A stretch of DNA of 64,000 nt from contig CANOBT010000002.1 of the NCBI GenBank assembly GCA_947564305.1, positions 1-64,000 of the forward strand. The letters run 5' to 3'. This DNA is from an uncultured Lachnospiraceae bacterium. Lineage in GTDB: Bacteria; Bacillota_A; Clostridia; Lachnospirales; Lachnospiraceae. The number at the start of each line of letters is the position of its first letter. The first letter of the stretch is position 1. The notes below the pieces were generated by a model. That model was given only the letters and a program-made list of their open reading frames with translations. It was not told where the DNA came from and did no database searches. Position numbers and translations under genes: made by a program. Positions 18,557-25,293 of this stretch are shown one piece after another.

Positions 18557-19413
18557 TGTTCACTCTCCTTTACATATGCCAGCATAATATCCTCAAGTGT
18601 GGCTCTTTCAAATAATATTTCTTTTCCTCTTTGCTTTATTTTCTCTGGCTTGTCTGTAATGCCGACAAAGCCATATTTGTTTTTATCACAATGCAGCATG
18701 AGCGACTCTATATCAGGTGAAAGATACTTTGTATCGCCCTTTACAATTCTAAAACTTTCCAGTAAAGTGTCTTTTTCTTCTTCAAAAATAATTGCCCCGT
18801 TATTTATCATGATCAACATATCAGCCGCCTTATCTAAATCGGCAGTGATATGAGTGGAATAAAAAACTGCCCTGCCTCCCGGTTCCATATATGCCTTAAG
18901 AATATTAATAAATTGTTCTCTCATAAGCGGGTCGAGTCCGCTTGTAGGTTCATCCATTATTAATAATTCTGCATTATGAGATAACGCCAATGCCAAAGAA
19001 TATTTCATCTTCATCCCCTTTGAGAGCGTTCCAACAATCTGTTCCGGATGCAAAGAAAACATTTCCATGTACTGTTTGTATGCGCTCTTATTCCAATGCG
19101 AATAGGAAGAAGAAATCAATGTTGTCATTTCCTTCAAAGATAATTCCTCATAGAAACATCCACTATCAAAAACAACACCTATTTTATCTTTAAAGTCCTT
19201 TTCATTTTTGGATATATCCTCACCGCGAAATTTAATTGTACCAGCGTCTTTATGAATCAAATTCAATATAGAATGTATTGTTGTTGATTTTCCTGCTCCA
19301 TTCACTCCAATAAATCCGGTGATACAATCTTCCGGTACGGTGAAGCTTACATCCCTCAACATGAATTTTTTATAGCTTTTCTTTAATCCTGTCACTTCCA
19401 AAATTGAAGCCAT
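18553..19413 (-). CDS. ABC transporter ATP-binding protein
   Basis: 286 residues. Walker A GVNGAGKST near 37, signature LSKGMKMKY, Walker B LLIMDEP and switch STHITAD are all present. ATG 19413 is nine bases after GAGGAGG and five bases after the GntR stop; an upstream in-frame ATG would place the ribosome site inside the gene. It pairs with the overlapping permease. Confidence 0.88.
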   Translation of the reverse strand: MASILEVTGLKKSYKKFMLRDVSFTVPEDCITGFIGVNGAGKSTTIHSILNLIHKDAGTIKFRGEDISKNEKDFKDKIGVVFDSGCFYEELSLKEMTTLISSSYSHWNKSAYKQYMEMFSLHPEQIVGTLSKGMKMKYSLALALSHNAELLIMDEPTSGLDPLMREQFINILKAYMEPGGRAVFYSTHITADLDKAADMLIMINNGAIIFEEEKDTLLESFRIVKGDTKYLSPDIESLMLHCDKNKYGFVGITDKPEKIKQRGKEILFERATLEDIMLAYVKESEQ

Positions 19414-19417
19414 ATTC

Positions 19418-19792
19418 TCATACCTCCTCATATAAAATGTCCATCATGGCATTTAGTTCTTCTTTGCTGATATCTAATGATTTTGCGGTCTGCAGCATAT
19501 CCTGCATTTTTTGTTCCACAAGACGCCGCTTAGAATCTCTGAGCAATTCGATATTACTTGTGGATACAAAAGTACCAATACCAACTTGACTCACAACAAA
19601 CCCCTCTTGTTCCAATTCATCATAAACCCTGCGTATTGTCAAAACACTAACTTTCAAATCATTAGCAAAAGCACGAATAGATGGAAGTGAATCGCCTTCA
19701 ACTAATTCTTCTTTCAAAATAGCGTCCTTAATTTGGTCTTTGATTTGCTGGTATAAAGGACTGTCGGAAGTATTCGATATAAGTATCTTCAC
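19418..19792 (-). CDS. GntR-family (YtrA subfamily) repressor
   Basis: 124 residues: a winged helix-turn-helix (PLYQQIKDQIKDAI...GDSLPSIRAFANDLKVSVLTIRRVYDELEQEGF) with only about 50 helical residues after it, the mark of the YtrA subfamily, which lacks a ligand domain. GTG 19792 is chosen because AAGGAG lies eight bases upstream; the GTG at 19801 is too close to it. The gene leads the ABC operon and a near-palindromic ACAATATATACTGT overlaps its promoter, so autorepression is likely. Confidence 0.85.
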   Translation of the reverse strand: MKILISNTSDSPLYQQIKDQIKDAILKEELVEGDSLPSIRAFANDLKVSVLTIRRVYDELEQEGFVVSQVGIGTFVSTSNIELLRDSKRRLVEQKMQDMLQTAKSLDISKEELNAMMDILYEEV

Positions 19793-19836
19793 TTTTCTCA
19801 CTCCTTCCGTTTTTGGTGTGATGTTTCAACATACAC

Positions 19837-19865
19837 AATATATACTGTCATCACTTAATTGTCAA
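19837..19865 (-). promoter_or_regulatory. promoter of the GntR-ABC operon with overlapping dyad
   Basis: On the minus strand a perfect TTGACA (19860-19865), 17-bp spacer and TATATT (19837-19842). A near-palindrome ACA.TATATA.TGT at 19835-19848 covers the -10 and is a candidate operator for the YtrA-type repressor. Confidence 0.75.
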
Positions 19866-19907
19866 TATGTTTTAAAAAGATATAAGAAAGAATTGAGAAA
19901 GCTTTGT

Positions 19908-20057
19908 GTAACTGTTCACGGGGCTGTGCACTACGCTGCACAGCCTCCGGTCGGTAAAGCTGCGGTTTCAGGCATCCAGTCCGTCTACACTCCGTTTCGG
20001 TCCGTCCTAAACAAGCGTCACTGGCGCTTAGGACCGCCGCCAGGAAGTGGATGCTGC
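19908..20057 (+). mobile_element. truncated relative of the 142-bp palindromic element
   Basis: The left 70 bases match the element at 21550-21691: GTAACTGTTCACGGGG, a stem GGCTGTGCA / TGCACAGCC, and GGCATCC at the same offset within one base. The right inverted repeat is absent, so this copy is truncated or decayed. A further stem GTCCTAA...TTAGGAC lies within it. It fills the 340-bp gap before the MATE gene. Confidence 0.6.
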
Positions 20058-20073
20058 CCATCCTGAGAAATGG

Positions 20074-20103
20074 TTGCGATATGTCCAGTACCTCTGATAT
20101 ACT
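20074..20103 (+). promoter_or_regulatory. extended -10 promoter of the MATE gene
   Basis: TTGCGA (20074-20079), an 18-bp spacer ending in TGA, and TATACT (20098-20103), followed 28 bases later by the TTG start. Confidence 0.55.
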
Positions 20104-20131
20104 GTAAAAAATAGATTTAGGAGATGTTATT

Positions 20132-21547
20132 TTGAGCAGACAGGGAGAAAATCTACAATTAATCAGAGGAGAGGCGTTGTCTTTTGGGCAGCAGGTTCAA
20201 TTGGTGATTCGGCTGAGCATCCCGGCAATTCTGGCGGAGATCAGCTCGATCGTAATGCAGTATATTGATGCGGCTATGGTGGGGAGCCTGGGAAAGGATG
20301 CCACGGCCTCCATTGGGCTGGTAACCAGTACCATGTGGTTTGTGGGAGGCATCTGTATCAGTGCGGCGATGGGCTTCTCGGTGCAGGTGGCTCAGTACAT
20401 AGGGGCAAAAGAGGAGACGGCGGCCAGAGATGTGCTGCGGCAGTCCTTTCTGGTTTCCGGGGCATTCGTCTTGCTTGTATCTTTGGTCTGTATTTCCATC
20501 AGCGGTATCCTGCCTCGTTGGCTTGGAGGCACACCGGAAGTCTGTGAAGGCGCCTCCCGGTATTTTTTCGTTTATGCCTGTGCACTTCCGGCAGTACAGT
20601 TTCGGCAGCTTGGGGGAAATATGTTACAGTGCAGCGGTGACATGAAAACCCCTAGTATTTTAAATGGGACCATGTGTGTGCTGGATGTGGTATTTAATTA
20701 TTTCCTGATTTTTCCCTCCAGAGCGGTGGAAATAGGAAGCGGTCAGGTGGTGATCTGCGGCGCCGGGCTTGGAGTGGCAGGAGCGGCTCTTGGAACCGCA
20801 CTCTCAGAATTGGTGACAGCGGCGGCGATGTTGTACATGCTCTGTTTTCGGTCTGAAACGATGCGGGTGACAAAGGGAGGTAGTTGGGCTTTGAATAGGA
20901 ATTGTCTGAAAAAGGCGGTTCGTATTTCTCTGCCTATGGCGTTTGAGCATGGGGTGCTCAGCGGGGCGCAGATTATTTCCACTAAGATTGTGTCGCCGCT
21001 GGGGACCGTGTCGGTTGCAGCGAATTCTCTTGCCGTGACGGCGGAGAGTTTCTGCTATATGCCAGGATATGGGATTGCATCGGCGGCAACCACACTGGTG
21101 GGACAGAGTGTTGGGGCGAAAAGGAGGGAGCAGGCCCGTGGATTCGCACGGTTGTCCGTTTTACTGGGAGCGGCATTGATGACGGTGACAGCCTTTTTGA
21201 TGTTTTTCTTTGCTCCAGGTATGTTTTCAATGCTTACCCCGGATGCGGCAGTACAGAAACTAGGGGTAAAGGTGCTGCGGATTGAGGCATTTGCAGAGCC
21301 GCTTTTTGCCTGCTCGATTGTGGCTGCTGGAGCGTTGAGAGGCGCCGGAGATACACTGGTGCCCAGTATCATGAGCCTGCTGAGCATGTGGGGGATACGG
21401 ATTACCATGGCGGCGTTTCTGGCTCCGCGTATTGGGCTGGTGGGAGTCTGGATTGCGATGTGCGTGGAGTTGTGCATACGGGGAATCCTGTTTTTGATTC
21501 GGCTGTTTCGGGAAAAGTGGCTGAGGGTTATTGAGGGGGAAGATTAA
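20132..21547 (+). CDS. MATE-family multidrug efflux transporter
   Basis: 471 residues and twelve hydrophobic segments in two homologous halves. AILAEISSIVMQYIDAAMVGSLG near 35-57 is the N-terminal MATE signature, and GYGIASAATTLVGQSVGAKR near 310-330 is the equivalent in the second half. It should exchange cations for organic compounds at the membrane. Translation starts at TTG 20132 with AGGAG eight bases upstream; no ATG fits. Its stop codon lies inside the 8-bp target duplication of the palindromic element. Confidence 0.85.
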   Translation: MSRQGENLQLIRGEALSFGQQVQLVIRLSIPAILAEISSIVMQYIDAAMVGSLGKDATASIGLVTSTMWFVGGICISAAMGFSVQVAQYIGAKEETAARDVLRQSFLVSGAFVLLVSLVCISISGILPRWLGGTPEVCEGASRYFFVYACALPAVQFRQLGGNMLQCSGDMKTPSILNGTMCVLDVVFNYFLIFPSRAVEIGSGQVVICGAGLGVAGAALGTALSELVTAAAMLYMLCFRSETMRVTKGGSWALNRNCLKKAVRISLPMAFEHGVLSGAQIISTKIVSPLGTVSVAANSLAVTAESFCYMPGYGIASAATTLVGQSVGAKRREQARGFARLSVLLGAALMTVTAFLMFFFAPGMFSMLTPDAAVQKLGVKVLRIEAFAEPLFACSIVAAGALRGAGDTLVPSIMSLLSMWGIRITMAAFLAPRIGLVGVWIAMCVELCIRGILFLIRLFREKWLRVIEGED

Positions 21548-21699
21548 GAGTTACTGTTCACGGGGCCGTGCATTCCGTTGCACGGCATCCGAGCCAATAA
21601 AGTACCGATTTCGGGCATCCGGCCCCTTGCTGAAAGCGACTTTTCAATGGGCCGGATGCGTTACAGTTCGCGGCCGGCCGTGAACTGTAACGATTAAGA
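21542..21699. mobile_element. 142-bp MITE-like palindromic element with target duplication
   Basis: Element 21550-21691 begins GTTACTGTTCACGG and ends CCGTGAACTGTAAC, terminal inverted repeats with 13 of 14 matches. Inside are stems GCCGTGCA/TGCACGGC and an 11-bp GCATCCGGCCC/GGGCCGGATGC. GATTAAGA directly flanks both sides (21542-21549 and 21692-21699) as an 8-bp target duplication. It is non-coding, so movement would need a transposase in trans. The insertion lies at the MATE stop codon and leaves the protein intact. Confidence 0.85.
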
Positions 21700-21774
21700 A
21701 AATACAGCAAAGTGCGATTGTATTTTACAATAAGCAGGGGTATAATGAAAAAATAAAGAGAGGAGAGCAAAGGT

Positions 21775-22044
21775 ATGATGTATCCATATATGACGTTATA
21801 TGATGAAACCGAGATTGTTCATTCACAGATAATAGAAGAAAATGATGTGCAGAAAGTAATTGTTCATTTTGAACGTCCGACAGAAAATGGTTTTGACTTT
21901 GCAAGATGTGAACTTCCAGAGTATAAGTGGATTCAAAAAAAGGGATATTCTGATGAAGAAATCGCCTTATTTGAGCAGCTTCTTCAAAGTAATGCGCATT
22001 TGCTTTATAAATATGCGGCAGAGGGAGGAATCCAGATTGCCTAA
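21775..22044 (+). CDS. small protein paired with DUF4160
   Basis: 89 residues, acidic, no membrane segment; it contains VIVHFERPTENGFDFARCELPEYKW, followed by a helical tail. I cannot name the family. It overlaps the DUF4160 gene by eight bases, as DUF2442-type partners of DUF4160 do in toxin-antitoxin-like pairs. GAGAGGAG precedes the two adjacent ATG codons (21775 and 21778). Antitoxin or partner function is an inference from context only. Confidence 0.65.
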   Translation: MMYPYMTLYDETEIVHSQIIEENDVQKVIVHFERPTENGFDFARCELPEYKWIQKKGYSDEEIALFEQLLQSNAHLLYKYAAEGGIQIA

Positions 22045-22315
22045 TTTATTCACGGTAAGTGGTTATAAAATTTATTTTTGGTCCAATGAGGATGGAGAAC
22101 CAATTCATGTACACATATCGAAAGGAAAGCCTTCTCCTAATGGCACTAAGATATGGTTAACAAAAAAGGGAGGATGTATTTTAGCCAATAATGGAAGCGC
22201 GATTCCAAAGAAGGAATTAAATATGTTAATGACATTTATATCAGCACAGTTTTTCCTTATCTGTACCGAATGGAAGAAATTTTTTGTTACTGAAGAAATC
22301 AATTTTTACTGCTGA
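22037..22315 (+). CDS. DUF4160 domain protein
   Basis: 92 residues. The N-terminus (PNLFTVSGYKIYFWSNEDGEPIHVHI) has the DUF4160 pattern of an aromatic-acidic stretch followed by HVH. The start is TTG 22037, set by GAGGGAGGAA six bases upstream; no ATG is available. The C-terminal portion after residue 70 is hydrophobic (MTFISAQFFLICTEWKKFFV) and may be slightly altered compared with family members. DUF4160 proteins are often linked with DUF2442 in putative toxin-antitoxin modules, but their activity is unestablished. Confidence 0.75.
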   Translation: MPNLFTVSGYKIYFWSNEDGEPIHVHISKGKPSPNGTKIWLTKKGGCILANNGSAIPKKELNMLMTFISAQFFLICTEWKKFFVTEEINFYC

Positions 22316-22403
22316 AAACAACTATCTTCCCCTTGTGCGGGCCGCATAGGGGGAATCTCTGTCTTTAGCTTTTTGGGGGTGAATCAGCATGCAAAAAGTT
22401 TTG

Positions 22404-22550
22404 CTATAGGCTGTGACATATGATATAATGAATTGCGCTGATGCGCAAGCAGGTCATCAGCCTGACGGCTGGTGACAAATTATAATGAATTGCGCTGATG
22501 CGCAGGCAGGTCATCAATTTTCTGTGAAAATTGGTGACATATGATATAAT
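22404..22550 (+). repeat. tandem array of two-hairpin repeats
   Basis: One partial and two full copies with a 57-base period. The partial copy ends in TGTGACATATGATATAAT (22404-22430). Copy b is TTGCGC TGAT GCGCAA, then GTCATCAGCC TGAC GGCTGGTGAC and AAATTATAAT (22433-22487). Copy c has GTCATCAATTTTC TGT GAAAATTGGTGAC and ends ATATGATATAAT (22490-22550). The stems differ between copies by paired changes that preserve base pairing. The end of each copy is a -10-like TATAAT. Confidence 0.8.
22542..22550 (+). promoter_or_regulatory. candidate retron promoter (extended -10)
   Basis: TGATATAAT at the end of the last repeat copy lies 49 bases before the retron a1 repeat. The -35 position (CTGTGA at 22522-22527) is weak, so the extended -10 would have to carry recognition. 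Confidence 0.4.
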
Positions 22551-22598
22551 CTCAATGCCGGACAGAAACCTTCAAAGAGTCTGCCCGGCGCAGATGAA

Positions 22599-22819
22599 AC
22601 CGCGGGGACAATAGTATAACCAGAGTGCGGGCGCTATAAATGATTTTATAGGGATTCCATCATTTTGGCAGGGCGGCGAGTCGCCGTCCGGGAAAAAGAA
22701 AGCAGTATATCAGACCTCCAGATGCTCCGATGTACTTCTGCACACTGCTGTGTGCTGGGGCTAAAGCCTGGTACATCTGCGCATCTTACAGAATCCATTT
22801 TTTGTATTGTCCCCGCGGT
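22599..22819 (+). ncRNA. retron msr-msd non-coding RNA
   Basis: A perfect 15-bp inverted repeat, ACCGCGGGGACAATA (22599-22613) and TATTGTCCCCGCGGT (22805-22819), brackets the region as a1 and a2. A G at 22614 immediately after a1 is the candidate branch nucleotide. The msr-like part has hairpins CTATAAA TGAT TTTATAG (22634-22651) and GGGCGGCG AGT CGCCGTCC (22671-22689). The msd-like part is a long branched hairpin: AGATG/CATCT, GATGTAC/GTACATC, GCACAC TGCT GTGTGC and GGCT/AGCC (22720-22786). The reverse transcriptase starts 105 bases downstream. This order (a1-msr-msd-a2-RT) is that of known retrons. Confidence 0.85.
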
Positions 22820-22821
22820 GT

Positions 22822-22876
22822 TAATTTACAGGGCTGTGCACCTCGCTGTACGGTATCCGAGCGTATAACCCCGCGG
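22822..22876 (+). mobile_element. degenerate copy of the palindromic element
   Basis: TTTACAGGGCTGTGCA...TGTACGGTATCCGAGC parallels positions 1-47 of the element at 21550 (GGGGCCGTGCA...TGCACGGCATCCGAGC). It has lost its right half and lies between the retron a2 repeat and the RT start. Confidence 0.45.
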
Positions 22877-22924
22877 TTTTATACTGCCAAGTGGAAGATT
22901 GTGGAAATAAGGAAGTGTACCAGG

Positions 22925-23992
22925 ATGTCTGAAAATGATTTGTGGAAGTATTGTACTCCCCGGCAGGTGCGGGAAATGCTGCAAAGTTTTGATTTGCTGC
23001 AAGGTGTAAAGATAAAGGAGGAAAAATATTTTTCCTGTCTTTATGCGGTCAGTAACCATACGGAGCAGCATTATCAGTCTATCGTGATTCCTAAGAAGGA
23101 GGGCGGAGTGCGAAAGCTTTTGGCGCCGGATTATCTGTTGGGCCGGATTCAGAAAAATATTCTGCATCACGTGTTGGCGGAGCTGCCGGTATCAGTGTAT
23201 GCCAGGGCTTACAAGCCTCAGACTTCGATTGTGGAAAATGCAAGACCTCATGTGGGCGCTGGGCAGATTTTAAAGCTGGATATGAAAGGATTTTTTGATC
23301 ATATCTCTTATTTTCTGGTATATCGGTATGCGTTTCCGGCCGTTTATTACCCGCCTGCTGTTCGCACGATTTTGGCGAACCTATGCTGCTGCCGGGATGT
23401 GCTTCCACAGGGGGCGCCGACATCGCCTGCGGTTTCCAACCTGGTGATGAAGCCTTTTGATGAGTATATGGGAAACTGGTGCGAAGAAAGACAGATACAG
23501 TATACGAGATATTGTGATGATATGACCTTTTCCGGGAAATTTGATATCCGGGAGGTGAAAAATAAAGTCCGGGGTTTCCTGGCTGCCTATGGATTTGAAC
23601 TGAATGAGAAGAAGACGAGGGTGCGAAAAAGCCATCAGAGGCAGATGGTGACAGGAATTATTGTCAACGAGAAACCTCAGGTCAGCCGTGCTTACAGAAG
23701 GAAATTGCGCTCAGAGGTGTACTATTGCGGCAAGTATGGCGTGAGATCGCATTTGCAGAGAGTTTTTTCTCCGATTGATGACAGTATCTGCCGTCAGTAT
23801 CTGCAAAGCCTGCTTGGAAAAATCAATTATGTGCTGCAGGTGAATCCAGGAGATACAGAATTTCAGCAGGCAAGGCTGGTCATACAGGAAATACAGAGCA
23901 ATATAGAATTGAGAAGTTTTCGAGAAAGAGGGAACAGGTATCATGAATCCAACAAAATTATTGAAAATGCAGATGGCATGGAAACAGTTTAA
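22925..23992 (+). CDS. retron reverse transcriptase
   Basis: 355 residues. Palm motifs are present: LKLDMKGFFDHI (motif A, Asp119), LPQGAPTSPAVSNL (motif B, 159-172) and YCDD (196-199). Retron-specific marks are SIVENARPH, carrying NAxxH at 105-109, and VTG at 242-244 before the thumb. Length fits single-domain retron RTs; there is no group II intron maturase or endonuclease domain. ATG 22925 is preceded by AAGGAAG; the frame is open further upstream, but that part overlaps the msd and is not retained. It would use the RNA at 22599-22819 as template and primer to make msDNA. Such systems usually act in phage defence with an effector; no obvious large effector gene is adjacent. Confidence 0.9.
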   Translation: MSENDLWKYCTPRQVREMLQSFDLLQGVKIKEEKYFSCLYAVSNHTEQHYQSIVIPKKEGGVRKLLAPDYLLGRIQKNILHHVLAELPVSVYARAYKPQTSIVENARPHVGAGQILKLDMKGFFDHISYFLVYRYAFPAVYYPPAVRTILANLCCCRDVLPQGAPTSPAVSNLVMKPFDEYMGNWCEERQIQYTRYCDDMTFSGKFDIREVKNKVRGFLAAYGFELNEKKTRVRKSHQRQMVTGIIVNEKPQVSRAYRRKLRSEVYYCGKYGVRSHLQRVFSPIDDSICRQYLQSLLGKINYVLQVNPGDTEFQQARLVIQEIQSNIELRSFRERGNRYHESNKIIENADGMETV

Positions 23993-24167
23993 TGAGACAC
24001 ATCCGAGAGTACTGCCGTTTTTGAAAGCCGTGGAGGCAGTGGGAATCCATGAGGGGACCGTAATCGAGATTACGGTGACCACACCGGCGGGGGAACAATT
24101 GGCCAGTAATATCAAGGTTCAGCCATCGGATATGGAGCTTTTCAAGAGCATGAAGGAAGAACGGTGA
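23943..24167 (+). CDS. conserved-looking small protein overlapping the RT
   Basis: 74 residues: N-terminal helix (MNPTKLLKMQMAWKQFNETHP), then GIHEGTVIEITVTTPAGEQLASNIKVQPSDMELFKSM. It overlaps the RT gene by 50 bases in another frame, with AGAGGGAACAGG upstream, so translation is coupled. The sequence looks like a housekeeping small protein common in Lachnospiraceae rather than a known retron effector. The overlap may therefore mark where the retron inserted, or it may be a real accessory. No membrane or nuclease motif is seen. Confidence 0.7.
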   Translation: MNPTKLLKMQMAWKQFNETHPRVLPFLKAVEAVGIHEGTVIEITVTTPAGEQLASNIKVQPSDMELFKSMKEER

Positions 24168-24232
24168 GAAGAAAACGTAAATGGGGGAATTTATACCGGC
24201 ATATTTGGAATACTTATAGAGGATATCTCTTT

Positions 24233-24265
24233 TAGTCTGGGTCTTGTATGGATCCAGACTTTTTT
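24233..24265 (+). terminator. terminator after retron/small protein
   Basis: AGTCTGG...CCAGACT stem with a 12-13 base loop is followed by TTTTTT. Confidence 0.75.
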
Positions 24266-24306
24266 GTTCCCGCGAAACATCGGGCTAAATGTATATAATA
24301 TAGTGA

Positions 24307-24370
24307 AATACAAATTGTATTCAAAAATTATACATTAATGATTGACAAGTGTATATTTTGTGTATATAAT
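24307..24370 (+). promoter_or_regulatory. promoter with upstream palindrome for the catabolic cluster
   Basis: TTGACA (24342-24347), a 17-bp spacer and TATAAT (24365-24370) form a near-consensus promoter. Twenty bases upstream a perfect 7-1-7 palindrome AATACAAATTGTATT (24307-24321) is a candidate operator for the GntR/FCD regulator encoded two genes on. Confidence 0.75.
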
Positions 24371-24440
24371 GATTACAACGAGTCGACAATAAATATACAT
24401 AATGGCTGCGTAAATTATTTGTAAGGATGTGGAATGGATT

Positions 24441-25115
24441 ATGGTAAATGTGATCAAGACAATCCCAAGATGCGGCGACGAACTGCTTGCCCGGTACCAG
24501 GGTCAGGCTTCGGCTACTGTCCATGAGGCTATGGGGCGCAGGAACGCGTTTGCTCCGGCAATCAAACCGCTTGACAGGTCGATGCGCCTCGCGGGGCGGG
24601 CATTTACGGTGCAGTGTCATACCGGCGACAACTTAATGCTCATCAAAGCCATAAGCATGGCGCAAAAGGGCGATGTGATCGTGGCGGATATGGGGAATGC
24701 TGTGGCAAACGGTCCTTTTGGCGAAGTGTTGGCAGTGGAGTGCGTACAAAAGGGACTCGCAGGACTGATCGTCAACTGTGCGGTACGGGACAGCCAGGAA
24801 ATCATCAAGCTTGGATTTCCTGTCTTTTCAGCGCAGGTCTGCATCAGCGGAACGGCCAAGGCAACATTGGGCACGATCAACCATCCCATCAGCTGCGGAG
24901 GCGTGATCGTAAATCCTGGTGATGTGGTCGTGGCGGACGCAGACGGTGTGGTGACAGTTCCGCTTGATGAAGCCGAAGATGTTTTGAAAGCGGCGGATGC
25001 CAGGACGGCAAAGGAAGCTGAGGTGATGAAACGGCTACGCGCAGGAGAATCATTGTTTGATATTTATGGATATCAAAAGGTATTTGACTCTCTGGGATGT
25101 ACGGAAGAAAAATGA
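24441..25115 (+). CDS. RraA-family aldolase/decarboxylase (paralogue 1)
   Basis: 224 residues. RraA/HMG-CHA aldolase fold: TVHEAMG near the N-terminus, GDVIVADMGN and GLIVNCAVRDSQEI, whose Arg-Asp pair binds substrate and divalent metal in class II pyruvate aldolases of this family. The family cleaves 4-hydroxy-4-methyl-2-oxoglutarate or 4-carboxy-4-hydroxy-2-oxoadipate to pyruvate, or decarboxylates oxaloacetate; some members are RNase E inhibitors, which is unlikely here. ATG 24441 is preferred to GTG 24429, which sits in the ribosome site. It is the first gene behind the strong promoter and is more divergent than the two paralogues at 38.9-40.2 kb. Confidence 0.8.
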   Translation: MVNVIKTIPRCGDELLARYQGQASATVHEAMGRRNAFAPAIKPLDRSMRLAGRAFTVQCHTGDNLMLIKAISMAQKGDVIVADMGNAVANGPFGEVLAVECVQKGLAGLIVNCAVRDSQEIIKLGFPVFSAQVCISGTAKATLGTINHPISCGGVIVNPGDVVVADADGVVTVPLDEAEDVLKAADARTAKEAEVMKRLRAGESLFDIYGYQKVFDSLGCTEEK

Positions 25116-25204
25116 AATGCACGCGGCATATGAAATAAGTGTTTCTTTAAAAAATTACCTTTTGTGTCCGGTGAATGCAGTCCGATGAATGCATCATTTT
25201 ATAA

Positions 25205-25234
25205 TTGCAAATATCAGGAGCACTATGATATAAT
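25205..25234 (+). promoter_or_regulatory. promoter of the GntR/FCD gene
   Basis: TTGCAA (25205-25210), an 18-bp spacer ending TGA and TATAAT (25229-25234); the GTG start is 60 bases downstream. Confidence 0.6.
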
Positions 25235-25293
25235 AAACAATAAAAAAGCAACAGAAATCATTTTGATTTTATGTGCGGTTCGGAGGCGATTAC

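Noticed and set aside
21725..21733. fourth AraC half-site (TTACAATAA) upstream of the DUF4160 pair
   Set aside because: There is no partner half-site 20-21 bp upstream, and the gene pair has no link with glycoside use; it is instead part of a local ATTGTA/TACAAT dyad.
22730..22924. N-terminal extension of the reverse transcriptase
   Set aside because: The frame is open, but it runs through the msd hairpin and a2 repeat and lacks RT family residues; the ATG at 22925 with AAGGAAG is better.
22599..23992. group II intron
   Set aside because: No maturase or endonuclease domain, no domain V hairpin downstream of the RT, and the RT carries NAxxH and VTG retron motifs.
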